From Acholoe squamosa (Eukaryota > Annelida > Polychaeta > Phyllodocida > Polynoidae), in the NCBI GenBank assembly GCA_949317995.1, contig OX439040.1, positions 58,128,089-58,192,088 on the forward strand: a DNA stretch of 64,000 nt, in the 5' to 3' direction. Each line of letters starts with the position of its first letter. The first letter of the stretch is position 1. The notes beneath the pieces were generated by a model. That model was not told the origin of the DNA, did not search any database, and saw only the letters and a list, made by a program, of their open reading frames with translations. The position numbers were made by a program, and so were the translations under genes. Positions 44,076 through 56,313 of this stretch are shown in pieces.

Positions 44076-45108
44076 GGAGAGGTGTCAGTTGTCTGCAGGC
44101 CGCTCTACGTGAGCAGCTCACTCGGCTAACCCCATTCCCAGGAGCAGCTCAAACCCCGAGAGCAGCTCAACACGATTACAATCACTGCTGGTAGGAGTAC
44201 AGATTGCTCTGGTAACACATGCATATAAGTCACTGTCTAGGATGGCAGGACCTGGTACTGAGAGTGAAGAGTAGCTCTGAGTTTCTGATTGAGCCTCATA
44301 GGACGAGGGATGCAATCCATACGGGATAGATATAACCAGCCTGGGGAGGGCTGGGCAGTTCACAACAGTGTGTGAGTCAGTGGGGACCACCTGGATGCTA
44401 TGAGGACTAAAAAGCACAGGGTTTGATTCTGAGTCAAGATATAAAAAATAATCACTGAGGTTTCTTGTGAAGAGCTGACACCAAAACGTTTGAACAGAGC
44501 CCAGAATGCACAAAAGGGGATTTTAGGCCAGAACACACAGCCAGAATAGCAGCAATTTACCTATTACATTGAGCAGAACAGAGTAGATCCCCAGGGGCTC
44601 ATTGCTAGGTGTGTCTTACTCCAAGGCCACACATGACTCCTGAGAGCTCCGCATACATTGCATATAGAGCAACTCTACTCCACCGACATAGGTGTGTACA
44701 TATAACAAGAGCAGGTAAAACAGGTCCAACGGTCGTGTACCAGTCTATGTGTAGAAGGTTTAACTGTATATCTCGTTCAATATTTCTGAAAGATTAGGTA
44801 TCTATTAGAATGTAACAGTAAAAAGCAAGACATTATCTAGTATTGGCTGGCAAAAACATACTGCAAAGCAGCTGAGATCGATCCTCAGGTGATGATTGTA
44901 ACAGGAAAGTTCTGACTTGTTAGTCAGAGCATTATCAGCCATTGAAGAGCAAAATAATGAATATGCTGATTACTATAGAAATTTACAATAGAGCTAAAGG
45001 CCTGTGGCAGAGGCTTTAGACAGGCTGAACGACTCTAGGCGATCCATAATCTCTGTACAAGTAAACCAAACTCAGGTCAGTGGAGTAGCTGCTGCAGAGA
45101 TGGATACT

Positions 45109-45122
45109 GTTGCCATGGCAAC
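45109..45122. promoter_or_regulatory. Consensus palindromic X-box (RFX site)
   Basis: GTTGCCATGGCAAC, the perfect palindromic form of the RFX-family X-box, lies about 380 bp upstream of the PAQR start codon. Confidence 0.55.
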
Positions 45123-45239
45123 TAAAGGACTACCGAGGGGTACAGTCGGGTACGTATCGGAGCTTGGAGCTGCCACAGTTCGCTGAACCCCATTCAGAAA
45201 TTCAAAAAGCTGAATCAATAGGACATGCGAGCATTCCCC

Positions 45240-45487
45240 ACATGCAGAGCAAAAATAACGCCGAAACCGGAAGTGGCCAAATTGAAGTAGCAAATGGAGC
45301 TGCGGGCATATCTTGTAGGGTGGAGGATTTACCGGCGCGGATACCAGCATCAACGATGAAGACGGTAACGTTGATGTCGCCGACGGCGGAAGTGGTAGCC
45401 GCGTCGGGTCAACGGACGTTGACACCGGAAGTTGTGCGCCGCCGGAAGCAGCCTGCGACGGGGGGAGGATGTGGGAATCATTGTGGG
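45240..45487 (+). promoter_or_regulatory. CpG-rich promoter/5' UTR with ETS sites upstream of the PAQR gene
   Basis: A CpG-rich stretch with ACCGGAAGTG (45266-45275), GGCGGAAGTG (45385-45394), CACCGGAAGT (45423-45432) and GCCGGAAGCA (45441-45450), all on the plus strand. Clustered CCGGAAGT sites are typical of TATA-less promoters near transcription starts. The 134-codon frame through here starts at TTG and I treat it as untranslated until ATG 45488. Confidence 0.5.
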
Positions 45488-48400
45488 ATGTACGTCGTGA
45501 GTCCAGTCAGGTAAGTTAATTGAGATTCATTTCAGACTGCATTTGTGAAATTCCCAATTCTGATATTGTCTTTGTTTAAAGAAGTACTGCAGTATATACA
45601 GAATCTTAGTCACTAGAATAACAACAACATTTTTGATAGGTGCATGAAGCCATACAGAAAGTATTCAGCATTGAGCGCTCGTCCCCAGGCTGCACATCGT
45701 GCATTCAGTGGTTCATGAGTATTAAAGCAAGTAACGGTGCATCGTATAATCAACTGCCACAAACGCCTAGAACACACACTAGATCTAGGTACTTTCCCAG
45801 GGTGGGGTGATGTGATAAGAGCTATTTGCACTGGCAGCCTCTCTATGGTATAGTATAGGCTGCAGCCAGAGGGAGTGAAGAGATTCAATCTATAGATGTA
45901 CCTCCCTATCCCGTCCAACATTTTGACTACAGGGCATTTTACAGTAATTATTGTGACATGCTTCCAATATCCCTCTCACTATATCCACCCCTGCGTCTAT
46001 ACTGTGTGTATCCATGTATCACACTCCGTCCCTCTGATATATTCATCTGTCAGATTAGTTCCTTCTAATTGAGTATTGCAAAAGATGGGTCCTTCATGGG
46101 CCTGGGATGAGTTTACTTCCTGTAAATGATCGAAACAATTATACAAACTAGATGTTAGCTTTCCTAAAGTTCACTTAAGCACTGGTTCCACAGGCTTAAA
46201 TCGGTCGGATTAGCATTGATCCGACCGATTTTTTTCTATACTTTTGATATATTATAAATCGTCGGATTAGGGCTTTCCCGACCGATTCTACACCTCTGGA
46301 ACCAGCGCTTTAGGGCTATTTTCCACCACCTGATATGTCCCCTCTATCGGCCGCTAGACCCATAGTAGATGCTAATTTCAGCCGACAGAGACCATGCCCC
46401 ACCATTGAACCCTATGGCAGCCCCGTCGGCTGAGGTGGTTGTGTGGGGCAGCTGTCAGCCGAAAGAGGTACCCTGTCGGATGGTGGAAACGCCCTAATTA
46501 GTCAACAAACCCCATTAAGAATACCAACATTACCTTTAGAGAACTATTAGTTTATTCATTCTATATATTGATATCTATCTATGTGCATATACAAGAACCA
46601 GCTGTTACAATGTAGCTATCAGAATAACCAATAGGGAGGTAACCCTCAACACATTCAACATGTATATGAATGTATGGATGGATGAATGGAAATGATGAAT
46701 AGGCCGATAGAGGGATGGGTAATAAGTGTATAGAGCGTGAGGGAGAGAGCATGAGAGGCACAGAGACAGAGAAGGACCAGAGATAAACAGAGTTAGGGAA
46801 ACAGAGAATAGGTGGATAGAGAGAGCAAGTGACAAAGAGACACAAAGATTTAGGAGAGATGGAGAGATATCGACTAGTGAGATGCAGTTTAAATCTATAC
46901 TTATAATGCAAGTTATACGATACAACCACGCAAAAGAGCTGCATGAGGGGGGTAGAGATGGCCTCTATGCTAGCTGCCTTTAGTTGATCACACCTCCTAA
47001 TGCTAGCTTGATGCATGAATGTCCTGCTGAGTTTCTTACCAGGCCCGCATTCGAGCATCATGAGGCCAAAAGTCAGCCACTAAAGGGTTTAACCTTCTCA
47101 CTCCTACCACCCCTAACTTAATAATGAGCTTGTATGGCTTGATCATGGACGTGAACAGTCCCGTCCATGAGCTGCTCACCGAGCTACTCGTGAATTGCTC
47201 ACACAGGATCAGCCCGGTCTGTAGTTCTCACGCACATGGCTGAGATTAAGGTGTAAGATGATCGGGATATTTCCAACCGTTTGAGCACGAGGTGATTTGA
47301 ATATTGGGGCATGGTATTTTGGCGTGAGGGGGTTCAGGCATGCAGTCTGACAGGAAGGCAAATGCATAGAAACTTACTATAAGCAGGGTTAATGTGGGAG
47401 ACAGGTTGACTTGAGGAAAAGTACATAATGGAGTTAGAGATGGACAGCTATACTGGTAGAAGAAAAGAGGCAGACAAACAGACACTTTTGGTGAGGGAGA
47501 GAGGAAAGCTTTCAGGAACACAACTATAAGAAGGCATGCATGGATAGATTTACGGAGACATCATCTATGGCTAGGAGATCAATAGAGGCGAGGGGGAAAC
47601 AGGACTCGGGTTCTAGGTTGTGTGCATGTGTTTCACTATAAAGGGGGGGGGCGGTGTAAAGATCTGGGGTCGAGAATGAGATGGAGGAGGTGGAGGGGGC
47701 AATCATGCCGATTCAGCAAATGGAGTGCTCAGTAGCCTTTGATATTGATGCCCACGTGGGACGCAGCCAGTGTAATATCGAACGGTTATCGCCCTCTGTT
47801 TATCACAGCACAGCTGTGGGGTACAGTGTGTTTACCCCCAACCCCTCTACTGCCACCACACACTATTTATAGATCGCCTTTAGAGCCCTAAATATAGCAG
47901 GGACAGAAATAAATGACACTCAATAGGAATTTGATATTTAGTTTATACAGCCCAATAGCTCTTTCGAAAGATATGTCTGGCAGTATTGGGTCAGCTAGTT
48001 CTATATCTACCATCAATAGTTGGACCTACTTTTGAGACATAAGACATAACCCGCAGTGCCCAGAGGAATTCAAGATAAAATTGACAAATGTTTAACCAAC
48101 CAACGTTGATAATCCTAGCCACTTTAAAATGTTAATTCCAAAGTGACATTGTTTCTATGCTCACCAGCACTGTAAAATAAAAGAATGTCGTCAAAATAAT
48201 GGTGTAATCCTCATCCCAAAGTTGCTACAGATCCATGGTTATTTTCACAGAGATCCCTTGTATATTTGTGATACTGTACTACCACCTGGGGCTTCGTGTA
48301 AAAACTACACTGGTTCAATGCTATAAAATTGCAGTGGTACACTGTTCAGTTTGCACGTAAACCCACCAGCGCAAACCCACCAGCCCCCCCCCCCTGTTGT

Positions 48401-51400
48401 TAAAAAATTATCACTTCCTTAGCTGGACTCTTCAGTCATGTCCATGCCCCGGTCCCCACACTCACAGTGCAAACATGACACCATCCTCGTTAAAATTTTC
48501 CAAAAATGACCTTTTTCCACTGATTTTTGAGGTGAAAATTAACCCTTTTTATTGTAAAATCACTGATTTTGGGGTCCCCAAAATGACCCCTGAAATTAAA
48601 ATGGTGAGACCATCAATGATATCCTGTCTACCTTGCTGCTTATATTTTTTACCTTTTTTTATTATCTATTCCATGCATTTAGCAAACAAGTTAATTCAAA
48701 AACATACAAAGCAAAACATGAGATGAAAAACTGAATGCCTGTGAGAGCGTGACTGCTCATGTGTATTTGGTCTATGTAAGGTGGGAAGTGAATGAGTTGA
48801 CTATTCACTGGAGGCAGCGCTTATATCGATCTGCCTCAGCTAATCGATAGATCTGCCCACTTATACATGTGCTGTGACGGAGTAATGAGGGAATACGTTG
48901 TTAACATGCAGATGTTATGTAATGTCTTTCTCCATGTCACCACCTGTGACTGGAGCTTGTTAAGTCTATAGCAGCTAAGGTAATTTACTCTTACCTAATA
49001 GAGTAACGTAGAGTGGTGACTGCCTATACATGAACTATTGTTTTTATAGCCAGGTAAATTCACATAGAACCTACCTTATTATAATACACAACTGAAAATC
49101 CCTTTCCCACCCTACACTGAAAACCTATATCAACAGAAACTAATCAATACTGATCACTTTAAGGTGCTCAATATGATGCAGACTGGGGAGAGTACCCTTT
49201 CATCATTTGGGTAATCAGTAGTGATTACCTAAATTCATCACTACTGATTAGTTTTTATATGAGCCTTTGTGATGACTACATGTAGTCAATGTGATTACAA
49301 TTTATGATTTCATTGTGGCTGTTACAAACATTTATCTATCTAACTATCTAACTATCTATCTACTTTTATTAGAGATCTTTCTCAAAATGAGATATCACAC
49401 AATACTCCCAGCACTACAGGCATCTGCCTATGTGTTTCAGGATGATAATGATTAAGCTACAAATCAGTACATGTCCGTGGAGTATATATGACATATCATA
49501 TCATTGTATAGTAAGACCCCCTGGTGGCAGAAATTTAGTACTCAAAATGATTACATTAGTTCATCAGTGATAAATGATGACCTAAGTGAGTGGTCATTAT
49601 TTATCAAGGGGGGGGTCTGGTGGGGTTAAGGAGGGGGCGTAAAAATTTAAGACCCCTGTAGAGGGGGGCTTAAAAAGATTTTGACCCCTCTTGCAGGGGG
49701 CTAAAAAAATTTACCCTCTTTTTTGCAAAAAAAAAAAGCCTGTGCGTTACTATAGCTCAAAGAGGGGCGCGAAAATTCTCCGTGTCTCTGGTGCGGGGGG
49801 GGCACAAAAAATGGAAAATGGAAAACTGAATGCCTGGTCACAATCCCATTCATCTAATATTTCGATCAGCTAGCATCTACCTGTTGCCAAGTCTGAACTT
49901 TTGTTTCTATGGTAACGATGAGCTCCGACTCTGAAACAGTAGCAGCTTCACGAAACACTAGGCATGTTCACAGGGTGTGTGATGACTGGGTTGGGAGGGG
50001 GGTGGTCCGGGAGTTAGAGTGAGCAAGATCAAAAGCCCGGGGGGGGGGAACTCTCTATGTAATGTATACACATATGTGCGGCTGGCAAGGGTGCTTTTTT
50101 TTAAGGAAAAGTCCATAGCAAGCCTCCTGTTTCAGCCACAAATGTCCCTAGCAAGGGTCTACTTTTGAGCAAAATGTCTCTAGCAAGGGTCAACTTTCAG
50201 CAAAATACCCCGATTTACATAGGAAATTTCGAAATCTTCTTAAACATCAGCACAGTTTTCTTGAAAATAGCATGAACCAAATTCAATTTTCTCCCCAATC
50301 AGTGAAAATTTAAGACATTTTGAAACAAATCTAGGATTATTGAGTCAAAAGTTCCCTAGCAAGGGTAGGCTTTCGAAGAAAAATCCCACGAATGAGTGCC
50401 CTAGCAAGGGTAAGGGTTGTCATGGGTTCAGCCACACACCCGTATCAAAAAAAAATTGAAGTGCCCCCCCCCCGGATCAAAAGATTAAGCCGAGATTCAT
50501 ATTTCTCCTGATGATTACTAATTTTGGGAGGTGTCCTTGCATTCATGTTGTCGATTTGACCCCCCCCCTCGAGTATTGCTAGAGCCACCTCTGCCTGGCT
50601 GAGGTTCACTTGTCCAATGGGTGTGGCATATATCTTTCAATTTATCATAATAATGCCTAGATATTTGTTCCGTGTATCATCATGATACAAATAAAGACTA
50701 AAACAAGCAAAGTAATGGGGCTTGGGCATTCACTAGTTGTGTGGTGCATTGAACAAGTAATCAATGGATAATTCATGACAAGTGTGTGTTAGTGAAGGAT
50801 AATTACACGAGGCCGTAGGCCGAGTGTAATTAGCCTTTGCTAACACACACGAGTCATGAATTATCCATTGACTACTTATTTTATACCACGAAACCAATAA
50901 ATAATCAATAGAATACCAATAAATTCAAGTTGAAAACAAAAATTATTCCCCTCCCCGGGTCTCGAAGCCAGCCATAGTGTGTGTACACAGGTACATACAC
51001 CTCCTCGTCGCTTGGCAGCGGACAGCAAAAGCGCCTGTCTCGGCTAGGCTTGACAGCGCACACGTCGAAAAAAAGATGCGTCTCGTGGTTATGTTTGTGT
51101 ATACTACACCTCCTCGCCCGGCAGCGGACAGCGACAGCGCACACGGCGAAAAAAAGCTGCGTCTCGCTGTTATGTTTGTGTATAATACACCTCCTCGCCT
51201 GGCAGCAGACAGATAAAGCTTTGAATGCGTCTCGGGGTTATGTTACAGTGCACACGGCGAAAAAAAGATGCGCCCGGACCGGGAATCGATCCGCGTACCT
51301 CTGACGGCTGAGCGCAAAGCGCTAACCACTAGACCACCGCGTCTCCTCCTTCAGCGCCCGTCTCGGCTTGGCTATGTTTGACAATAGGGAACAAAAATAT

Positions 51401-54400
51401 ACGCCCGGACCGGGACTCGTCCCACCTACCTCTACAAGCTTACCAAGCAAACCCAGACCATCACACGTCAGTCCCTGTGGCGCAATGCATAGGGTGTTGG
51501 TTTAGGGATCTGAGACTGCAGGTTCTAGCCCTGCCCAGGTCATAAGATTTCGTGGGTTTTAACATGTAACATTTGACATGTAAGGACATGAGAGGCGTGC
51601 AGTTATCCATGGATAACCTGCACCGGGCACAGGTTATCCATGGATAACTGCACGCCTTACAAAATTGATGTTACAGCCTACAGGGTGTGCAATATCGACA
51701 GATATGTGGATGGGAATATCCACCAAAAAGCACTGAGTAACCCAGAAATCGCGGTATAATAGTAGATAAGTGGATCTAATGAGTCTTAATCCTAATGGTA
51801 TTACGGAATCGGTCTGTTGAGGTCTGACCGTTGTGGGATAGAGGGCTCGGAGTGCGTCGCATTCAGCTAGAAGGGATTGACATACTGGAAGACACAGAGG
51901 GGTGAGATCGAGCGATTGAGAAATATAGAGGGTTCAAGGTAGAGCAATAGTAAACAAATGATCAGATGATTCCCATAGTTGAGTATTACACACAAATTGT
52001 TGCACGAAACGATCAATTGCAAAAAGAAAATATTCTTTACCTATTGAAAAAGAAATTACGACTCCTCAATACTCATAGTCGACTTGGTCACTGCCGTTGG
52101 CAGATGCATAGTCAACTTGTCAAGTGGACTATGGAATATTGTCAAAAAAATCGATTTTTGACATGATCCGCCATAACATGACCCTCTCAACCCACAGGCA
52201 TGAGATTAACTCTAGTGGCGTGATGCAATATAAGCTAATGCTCTCAAATGTATTGGATAATCTGGCTTAAACTGATACCTACAACCTATTACTTGTGAAT
52301 TCCAATTAGCTTACATTCCAAGTATTTAATTATGTGAGGTCAGAATGTATGGTTATAAGCATGTATAGGAGATTTCTGCTACACATGTACCATACATGGC
52401 ACAATCTCTTTGAGACCTACCTCAAACAAACTAATAGTGGAGACTTAATAATTGTGAAATGTATTTATAATCTTGTTATCAATGACACAAGTTTTTTTTC
52501 CAACACAAATCCTTTATTCATTACCAATCTGTCTTTTCCTTTAAACATAATTACCTAGTGGGTTCCAATTCTGTCTGTAAGGCTCTCTCTATAACCAATA
52601 GCGATATCTAAAACGTTTTCTGGCTACAAATGTATGGCATTTCAGGCCATGGCGACATTTAAGATGCCGATTAGGGGAGGCAAATATTTATGTAGTAGAA
52701 AAGAGGCATGATTACCTTCAAAACCTTAGCATCTGCTTCTAAAATTACCATGGTGGAGGTTCATGTAATGTATTAGCAACAAGTGTGCCCCAGAGTTTTG
52801 CCTCCGTTCTACATGATTTATTAATGATTCACTCACTAAATATGTACATAAGACAATGCTGGAGACTAGGCAGTGAGCTTTTAATTAGATAGAAAGGCAC
52901 ATGTTACCAACCTTCTATACTGTGAAGCTAACACTCAAGCCACAATACAAATAAACAGTGGCTACCAGGGAACACTGATACTAAAAGTCAGTAAACATGA
53001 CTGCGGCTGTAGAGCAAATACCATTTCTACACATGTACCTGTAGACCCGCCTGCCAACTTGGGTTCCATTGTATATTGCATTGATACAAGCATACCATTA
53101 ACGATGGTGTGGGGCAAACATTAGAATAACATTACAGTCAGATTGAAAGACGTCATTTCTAGCTTACTCCTAGATATTCGTTCTTTGAGTTGAAACCAAA
53201 TACCAAATTTAATGGGAAGCTGTACCACAATAATGCTGTTTATGAATTATGATGCCCACAGATCCATGATTTTTTTCTATCAGCTAAAAATTGTGTCTAC
53301 TCTGTAAAGAAATACTATATAATCTACTATGAATGTTTGGTGGCAAATTATAACAGCTGTAGACGTGCATATCAATATTTTCTATTTCCCATTGAATCTA
53401 TTTTCCCAAAAAGGAGTGCCGATTCCAAATTGAATTAAATATCCTTAGAGACTAAAGTAGCAAATTGTGTAACCTCTTGTTTCGATTGATGCCATTAGTA
53501 CCGCCATCCCCACTTTTTGTTGTAAAACTAGTGTATCTGATGTTAGAGCACGTATGTCAGTGGCAGGGCTTAGATCAAACTGCGAGTTTGTCTAAAGCCA
53601 AACCCTGACCTTCGTCTGCACCACAGACAACCTTCCGACCTTGGACAGGACTGGGGAGGCTGCAAATGTCTTCCTCGGATTTTGGCCCAGTATGAGACTG
53701 ACATTTGCTGTTCCAGTATCTAATAGTCATCATGGATTAACCCCAGATCATCACTGCAGTCAACTCAACCCTTTATATTAACCCTTACGTAGTAGCATCT
53801 TTTCTAACATGAGATATGTGATATAACTCTTTAAGGGCAGATAGTTTTAATAATTCTGTTTGTATAGAGAATGACTGTATGTATACTTGACTATTAAAGG
53901 AATATTTGGTCCTGGTCACCACCTATGTTCTCACAGCCCCTAGTGATTATATCTCTACTTTTGTCTTGTAAGCGTTTACCAGTTTACCCCCAGGAACTTG
54001 GAGCCAAAGTGGGTAATGCAAAACTAGCAATCTGCTGGCAGCATGTCCAAGCATAATGCCTGGTTACATGACACCCCTCCCCTCAGACCATCCAGACTCG
54101 GGAGGGTTACATCTCTTCTCCTATACACAGAGGCTCTGGCTATCAGAATGATAGCATGGTGCAGTATAATGCTCATTTCTTAAGTTTTTGGAGACATGAT
54201 GCAGAAATGCAGCCCTGGCGTTTAACTCTCCAGCACCGCATAATATACACGTATCATGTGGGTCAATTCACCCCCCAATGATTAGCATCAATGTCGCGTC
54301 GGTGAGTTACTCTCTGAGGCTGAGTTAGTGCATGCACCATGGTGCTATATGATAATGGCCTAAGATGCCATGTTCTATAACAGCACCCCAGACTCTCCTT

Positions 54401-55926
54401 ACATAGAATTGAGCCCGTTTGGAGTCTCTCTCTTTTGCATGAGAAATGATGTATCATTACTCAGAGGCATTTTTCTAAGGGAGTGGTCATTATCTATCAA
54501 CGGGGGGGGGGGGGTTAAGGGGGGGCACAAAACCTTTTGACCCCTCATGAGGGGGGGCATAAAACTCATGATCCCTCTTGAGGGGAGGGCATTAGAAATT
54601 TACCCTCTTTTTAGGAAAAAAAAAGCCTGTGCGTTAATAATAGTTCAAAGAGGGGCACTAAAATTCTTACTGCCATCGAGAGGGGTGTGCGTAAAAGGTT
54701 TTCACGCATCTGCGGGAAAACCCACCACACTGCTCCCCCCCCCCCCCCCCGTTGATTAGTCAGCCCTTGCTTTGGGAAGATTTTGAGAAATTTATCATTC
54801 TTGCCATATATAGGAATAGAATAGTAGAATATCAACAAAGTAGCCTACCGGGGGCCTCTACATTCCAGGCCATATTTGTTTACCTTGGATTGTATCTAGC
54901 TACCTGTAGTTTAATACCCAGCTTAATAACCAAGAAAGGCAGCATAAACGGTGAAAGAAAACACCCGCTGAGCAAATATTGTGGTTACCTACATTTCGCA
55001 ATCAGAGAACTGTTGTCATACATCAACTGGTAATGTGTCTTAACTTGCTATCAATCTTTCAAAGTTTTCATATTGTTTTACACGTAATGCCCTATTGCAT
55101 GTTGTTGCCATGATACTTGAATGCAACCCTGACAAGTCACCGGTATTGCTCATTCTAGGTTAGGGGTCTCAAAAGCGCAGGTCTTATTTTGGGAGCAGGG
55201 TTAACACCTCCCAAACCCAAAAAGTCTCTTTGAATCATCTCAAATGAGCCAGTGCTGAGATCACTGATTAAATGCATGATCAATGCTGATCCTCCAGGGG
55301 AAGTATACCTGAAAGTACACCAATATAGAACAGATGCACTCTATGGCTGCATCATGACACATGAATGAAAACCAAGCCTTTGCTGCATGGTGTTGACCCT
55401 ATGTCCTTATAAAGGTTCACAAAAGGCCTTCATCTTTCATTGATTGTGAGCTGCTCCTCATGACTGAATTATTGATAGCTGCATTCATGAGCGAGTTGTC
55501 CCTTTTCTTCTACAAGGTATCATTATGGAGTAGGAGGTATGGTTGATGCGTGAGGTGACCTCCTTAACTTGCTTAGGCTACAACAGCCGACTGATTTAAG
55601 CCAACCCCCTAGGAGGGTAGAAACCCATTATTTCAATACGAACAATAACAACAGAACCTGGCCGTATCCCCATTTTCATCCTGTATCTTAAAATGGTAAT
55701 ATTGGAGGCCTTTCTCTTGGGACTAACTGTACACTATGCTGCTGTTCTATATATGTTTGGGTGATGAAAAACCACTGTTTGTTTGCATAGCTTTTTCTGA
55801 CAGAATGTGCCCTAATTTTTGTGGTTTTATTGTGTCTTCCACAGGTTCATGAATAACAGAGCCCGGCCAGGACAGGCCTATGTCCCTACACGGTTTGAAC
55901 ACATCGCCAACATGGTCACCCATGGG
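45488..55926 (+). CDS. MMD: PAQR family, MMD-like protein, exons 1-2 (3' part not found)
   Basis: Exon 2 (55845-55926) is flanked by TTCCACAG and GTAAGC and encodes FMNNRARPGQAYVPTRFEHI... ending in NMVTHG. This matches the N-terminal FMN.RA......Y.PT..EH.AN..TH block of monocyte-to-macrophage differentiation factors (PAQR10/11), which are seven-helix membrane proteins of Golgi and endolysosomal membranes. It starts in phase 2 and needs an exon ending in two bases. Exon 1 (45488-45510) gives a short ATG frame, MYVVSPV, plus AG before GTAAGT; the join makes R-F-M-N, as in vertebrate MMD. Intron 1 is 10.3 kb. Exons for the transmembrane helices were not identified in 55927-64000 and may lie to the right. 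Exon 2 is firm; linkage to exon 1 rests on phase, the Arg and the promoter features. Confidence 0.65.
46175..46312. mobile_element. Palindromic MITE, copy 2
   Basis: Same family as 37074-37203: ends AAGC(A/G)CTGGTTCCACAG and CTGGAACCAGCGCTTTA, the identical core CTATACTTTTGATATATTAT, and an internal CCGACCGATT palindrome better preserved than in copy 1. Confidence 0.85.
48444..48600 (+). mobile_element. Truncated copy of the 451-bp hAT-like MITE
   Basis: Matches the first ~150 bp of the element at 57043-57493 with more than 95% identity by eye (from CCCGGTCCCC through GATTTTGGGGTCCC). The right half and right TIR are missing. Confidence 0.85.
49586..49812. mobile_element. G-rich interspersed repeat, copy 1
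   Basis: Shares GAGTGGTCATTAT.TATCAA, runs of G, repeated GACCCCT..GAGGGGGGC units and AAAAAGCCTGTGCGTTA with 54482-54756. It lacks a clear C-rich right end. Confidence 0.75.
50036..50475. mobile_element. 440-bp G/C-capped MITE with 8-bp duplication
   Basis: Begins CCCGGGGGGGGGG and ends CCCCCCCCCCCGG. ATCAAAAG flanks both sides (50028-50035 and 50476-50483), as expected for a hAT-like insertion. Inside, CTAGCAAGGGT recurs at least four times (about 50150-50410). Confidence 0.8.
50755..50878. mobile_element. Hairpin element 1 (arms ~53 bp, GAGGCC...GGCCGAG centre)
   Basis: AAGTAATCAATGGATAATTC... reads inverted as ...GAATTATCCATTGACTACTT. The arms meet at CACGAGGCCGTAGGCCGAGTG. No coding frame. 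Confidence 0.85.
50990..51270. repeat. Minisatellite, three units
   Basis: ACACCTCCTCG begins units at 50997, 51106 and 51187 (109 and 81 bp apart). All share GGCAGCGGACAG, CACACGGCGAAAAAAAG and GTCTCG.GGTTATGTT. It runs straight into the tRNA-like segment at 51271. Confidence 0.8.
51271..51341 (-). repeat. tRNA-like segment 1 (SINE head or tRNA pseudogene)
   Basis: The minus strand reads GGTGGTCTAGTGGTTAGCGC (A-box region of Glu/Lys-like tRNAs) and GGATCGATTCCC (B box). The T-stem does not pair fully and no anticodon arm folds cleanly, so it is not called as a tRNA gene. A diverged second copy of its 3' end is at 51401-51435. Confidence 0.65.
51471..51541 (+). repeat. tRNA-like segment 2
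   Basis: GTCCCTGTGGCGCAATGCAT has the tRNA-Arg-type A box (TGGCGCAATGG) and GGTTCTAGCCC is a B box about 40 bp later. The anticodon stem is degraded. Probably a SINE head or pseudogene. Confidence 0.6.
51593..51657. repeat. Near-perfect 65-bp palindrome
   Basis: Two 28-bp arms (51593-51620, 51630-51657) pair without mismatch around a 9-bp centre, CACCGGGCA. Each arm contains TTATCCATGGATAA, itself palindromic. Confidence 0.95.
54482..54756. mobile_element. G-rich interspersed repeat, copy 2 with G/C-run ends
   Basis: ATCAACGGGGGG (54496-) is mirrored by CCCCCCGTTGAT (to 54756). The interior matches 49586-49812. The ends suggest a MITE whose termini are ATCAAC plus a G run. Confidence 0.75.
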
Positions 55927-56183
55927 GTAAGCAGAATTAAACATTTAGGGTTTTTTTTTCTATACTGATATAGCAGGCAGTCGTTGTATAGATTTCAATA
56001 GCACTCCCCGGCCCTTACTCAAGACCGGCGGTTATTCAAAGCCCCGGCACTAATACAGGCCACTATACTGTAATTCGTGATAGTCACATTCATGAATCGT
56101 GCTAATATATTCACCTGGATTGAAACATGAGGCAATAAGTCATCGCCTAAGTGTTTGTCCAGTGAGGGCAAATATATCATACG

Positions 56184-56313
56184 AATGTAATATATGATGA
56201 TTATGCTTGCACTAGTGCCTTTTAGGTACTGATAGAGGCATGAGGCAGAGCCGAGTGCCTCTATCAAGTACCTAAAAGGCACGCGTACAAGCATAATCAT
56301 CACACATTGCATT
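56184..56313. mobile_element. Hairpin element 2 (GAGGC...GCCGAG centre)
   Basis: Arms TGATGATTATGCTTG...GTGCCTTTTAGGTACTGATAGAGGCA pair with TGCCTCTATCAAGTACCTAAAAGGCAC...CAAGCATAATCATCA. The centre is TGAGGCAGAGCCGAG. Confidence 0.85.

Larger units (their letters stand above)
45511..55844. other. Presumed intron 1 of the PAQR gene, repeat-rich
   Basis: Contains the MITEs, G/C-capped elements, hairpins and tRNA-like segments listed separately, plus GATG and TATC simple repeats at 46673-46700 and 49330-49366. No exon was recognised between 45.5 and 55.8 kb. Confidence 0.4.

Noticed and set aside
45004-45510. A 134-codon plus-strand frame ending at the PAQR donor as one long first coding exon
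   Set aside because: It starts at TTG inside the X-box and its sequence looks like CpG-rich promoter. Only the last ATG-led 8 codons resemble the family start.
51271-51341. Functional tRNA gene
   Set aside because: A- and B-box-like motifs exist but the T-stem and anticodon arm do not pair well.
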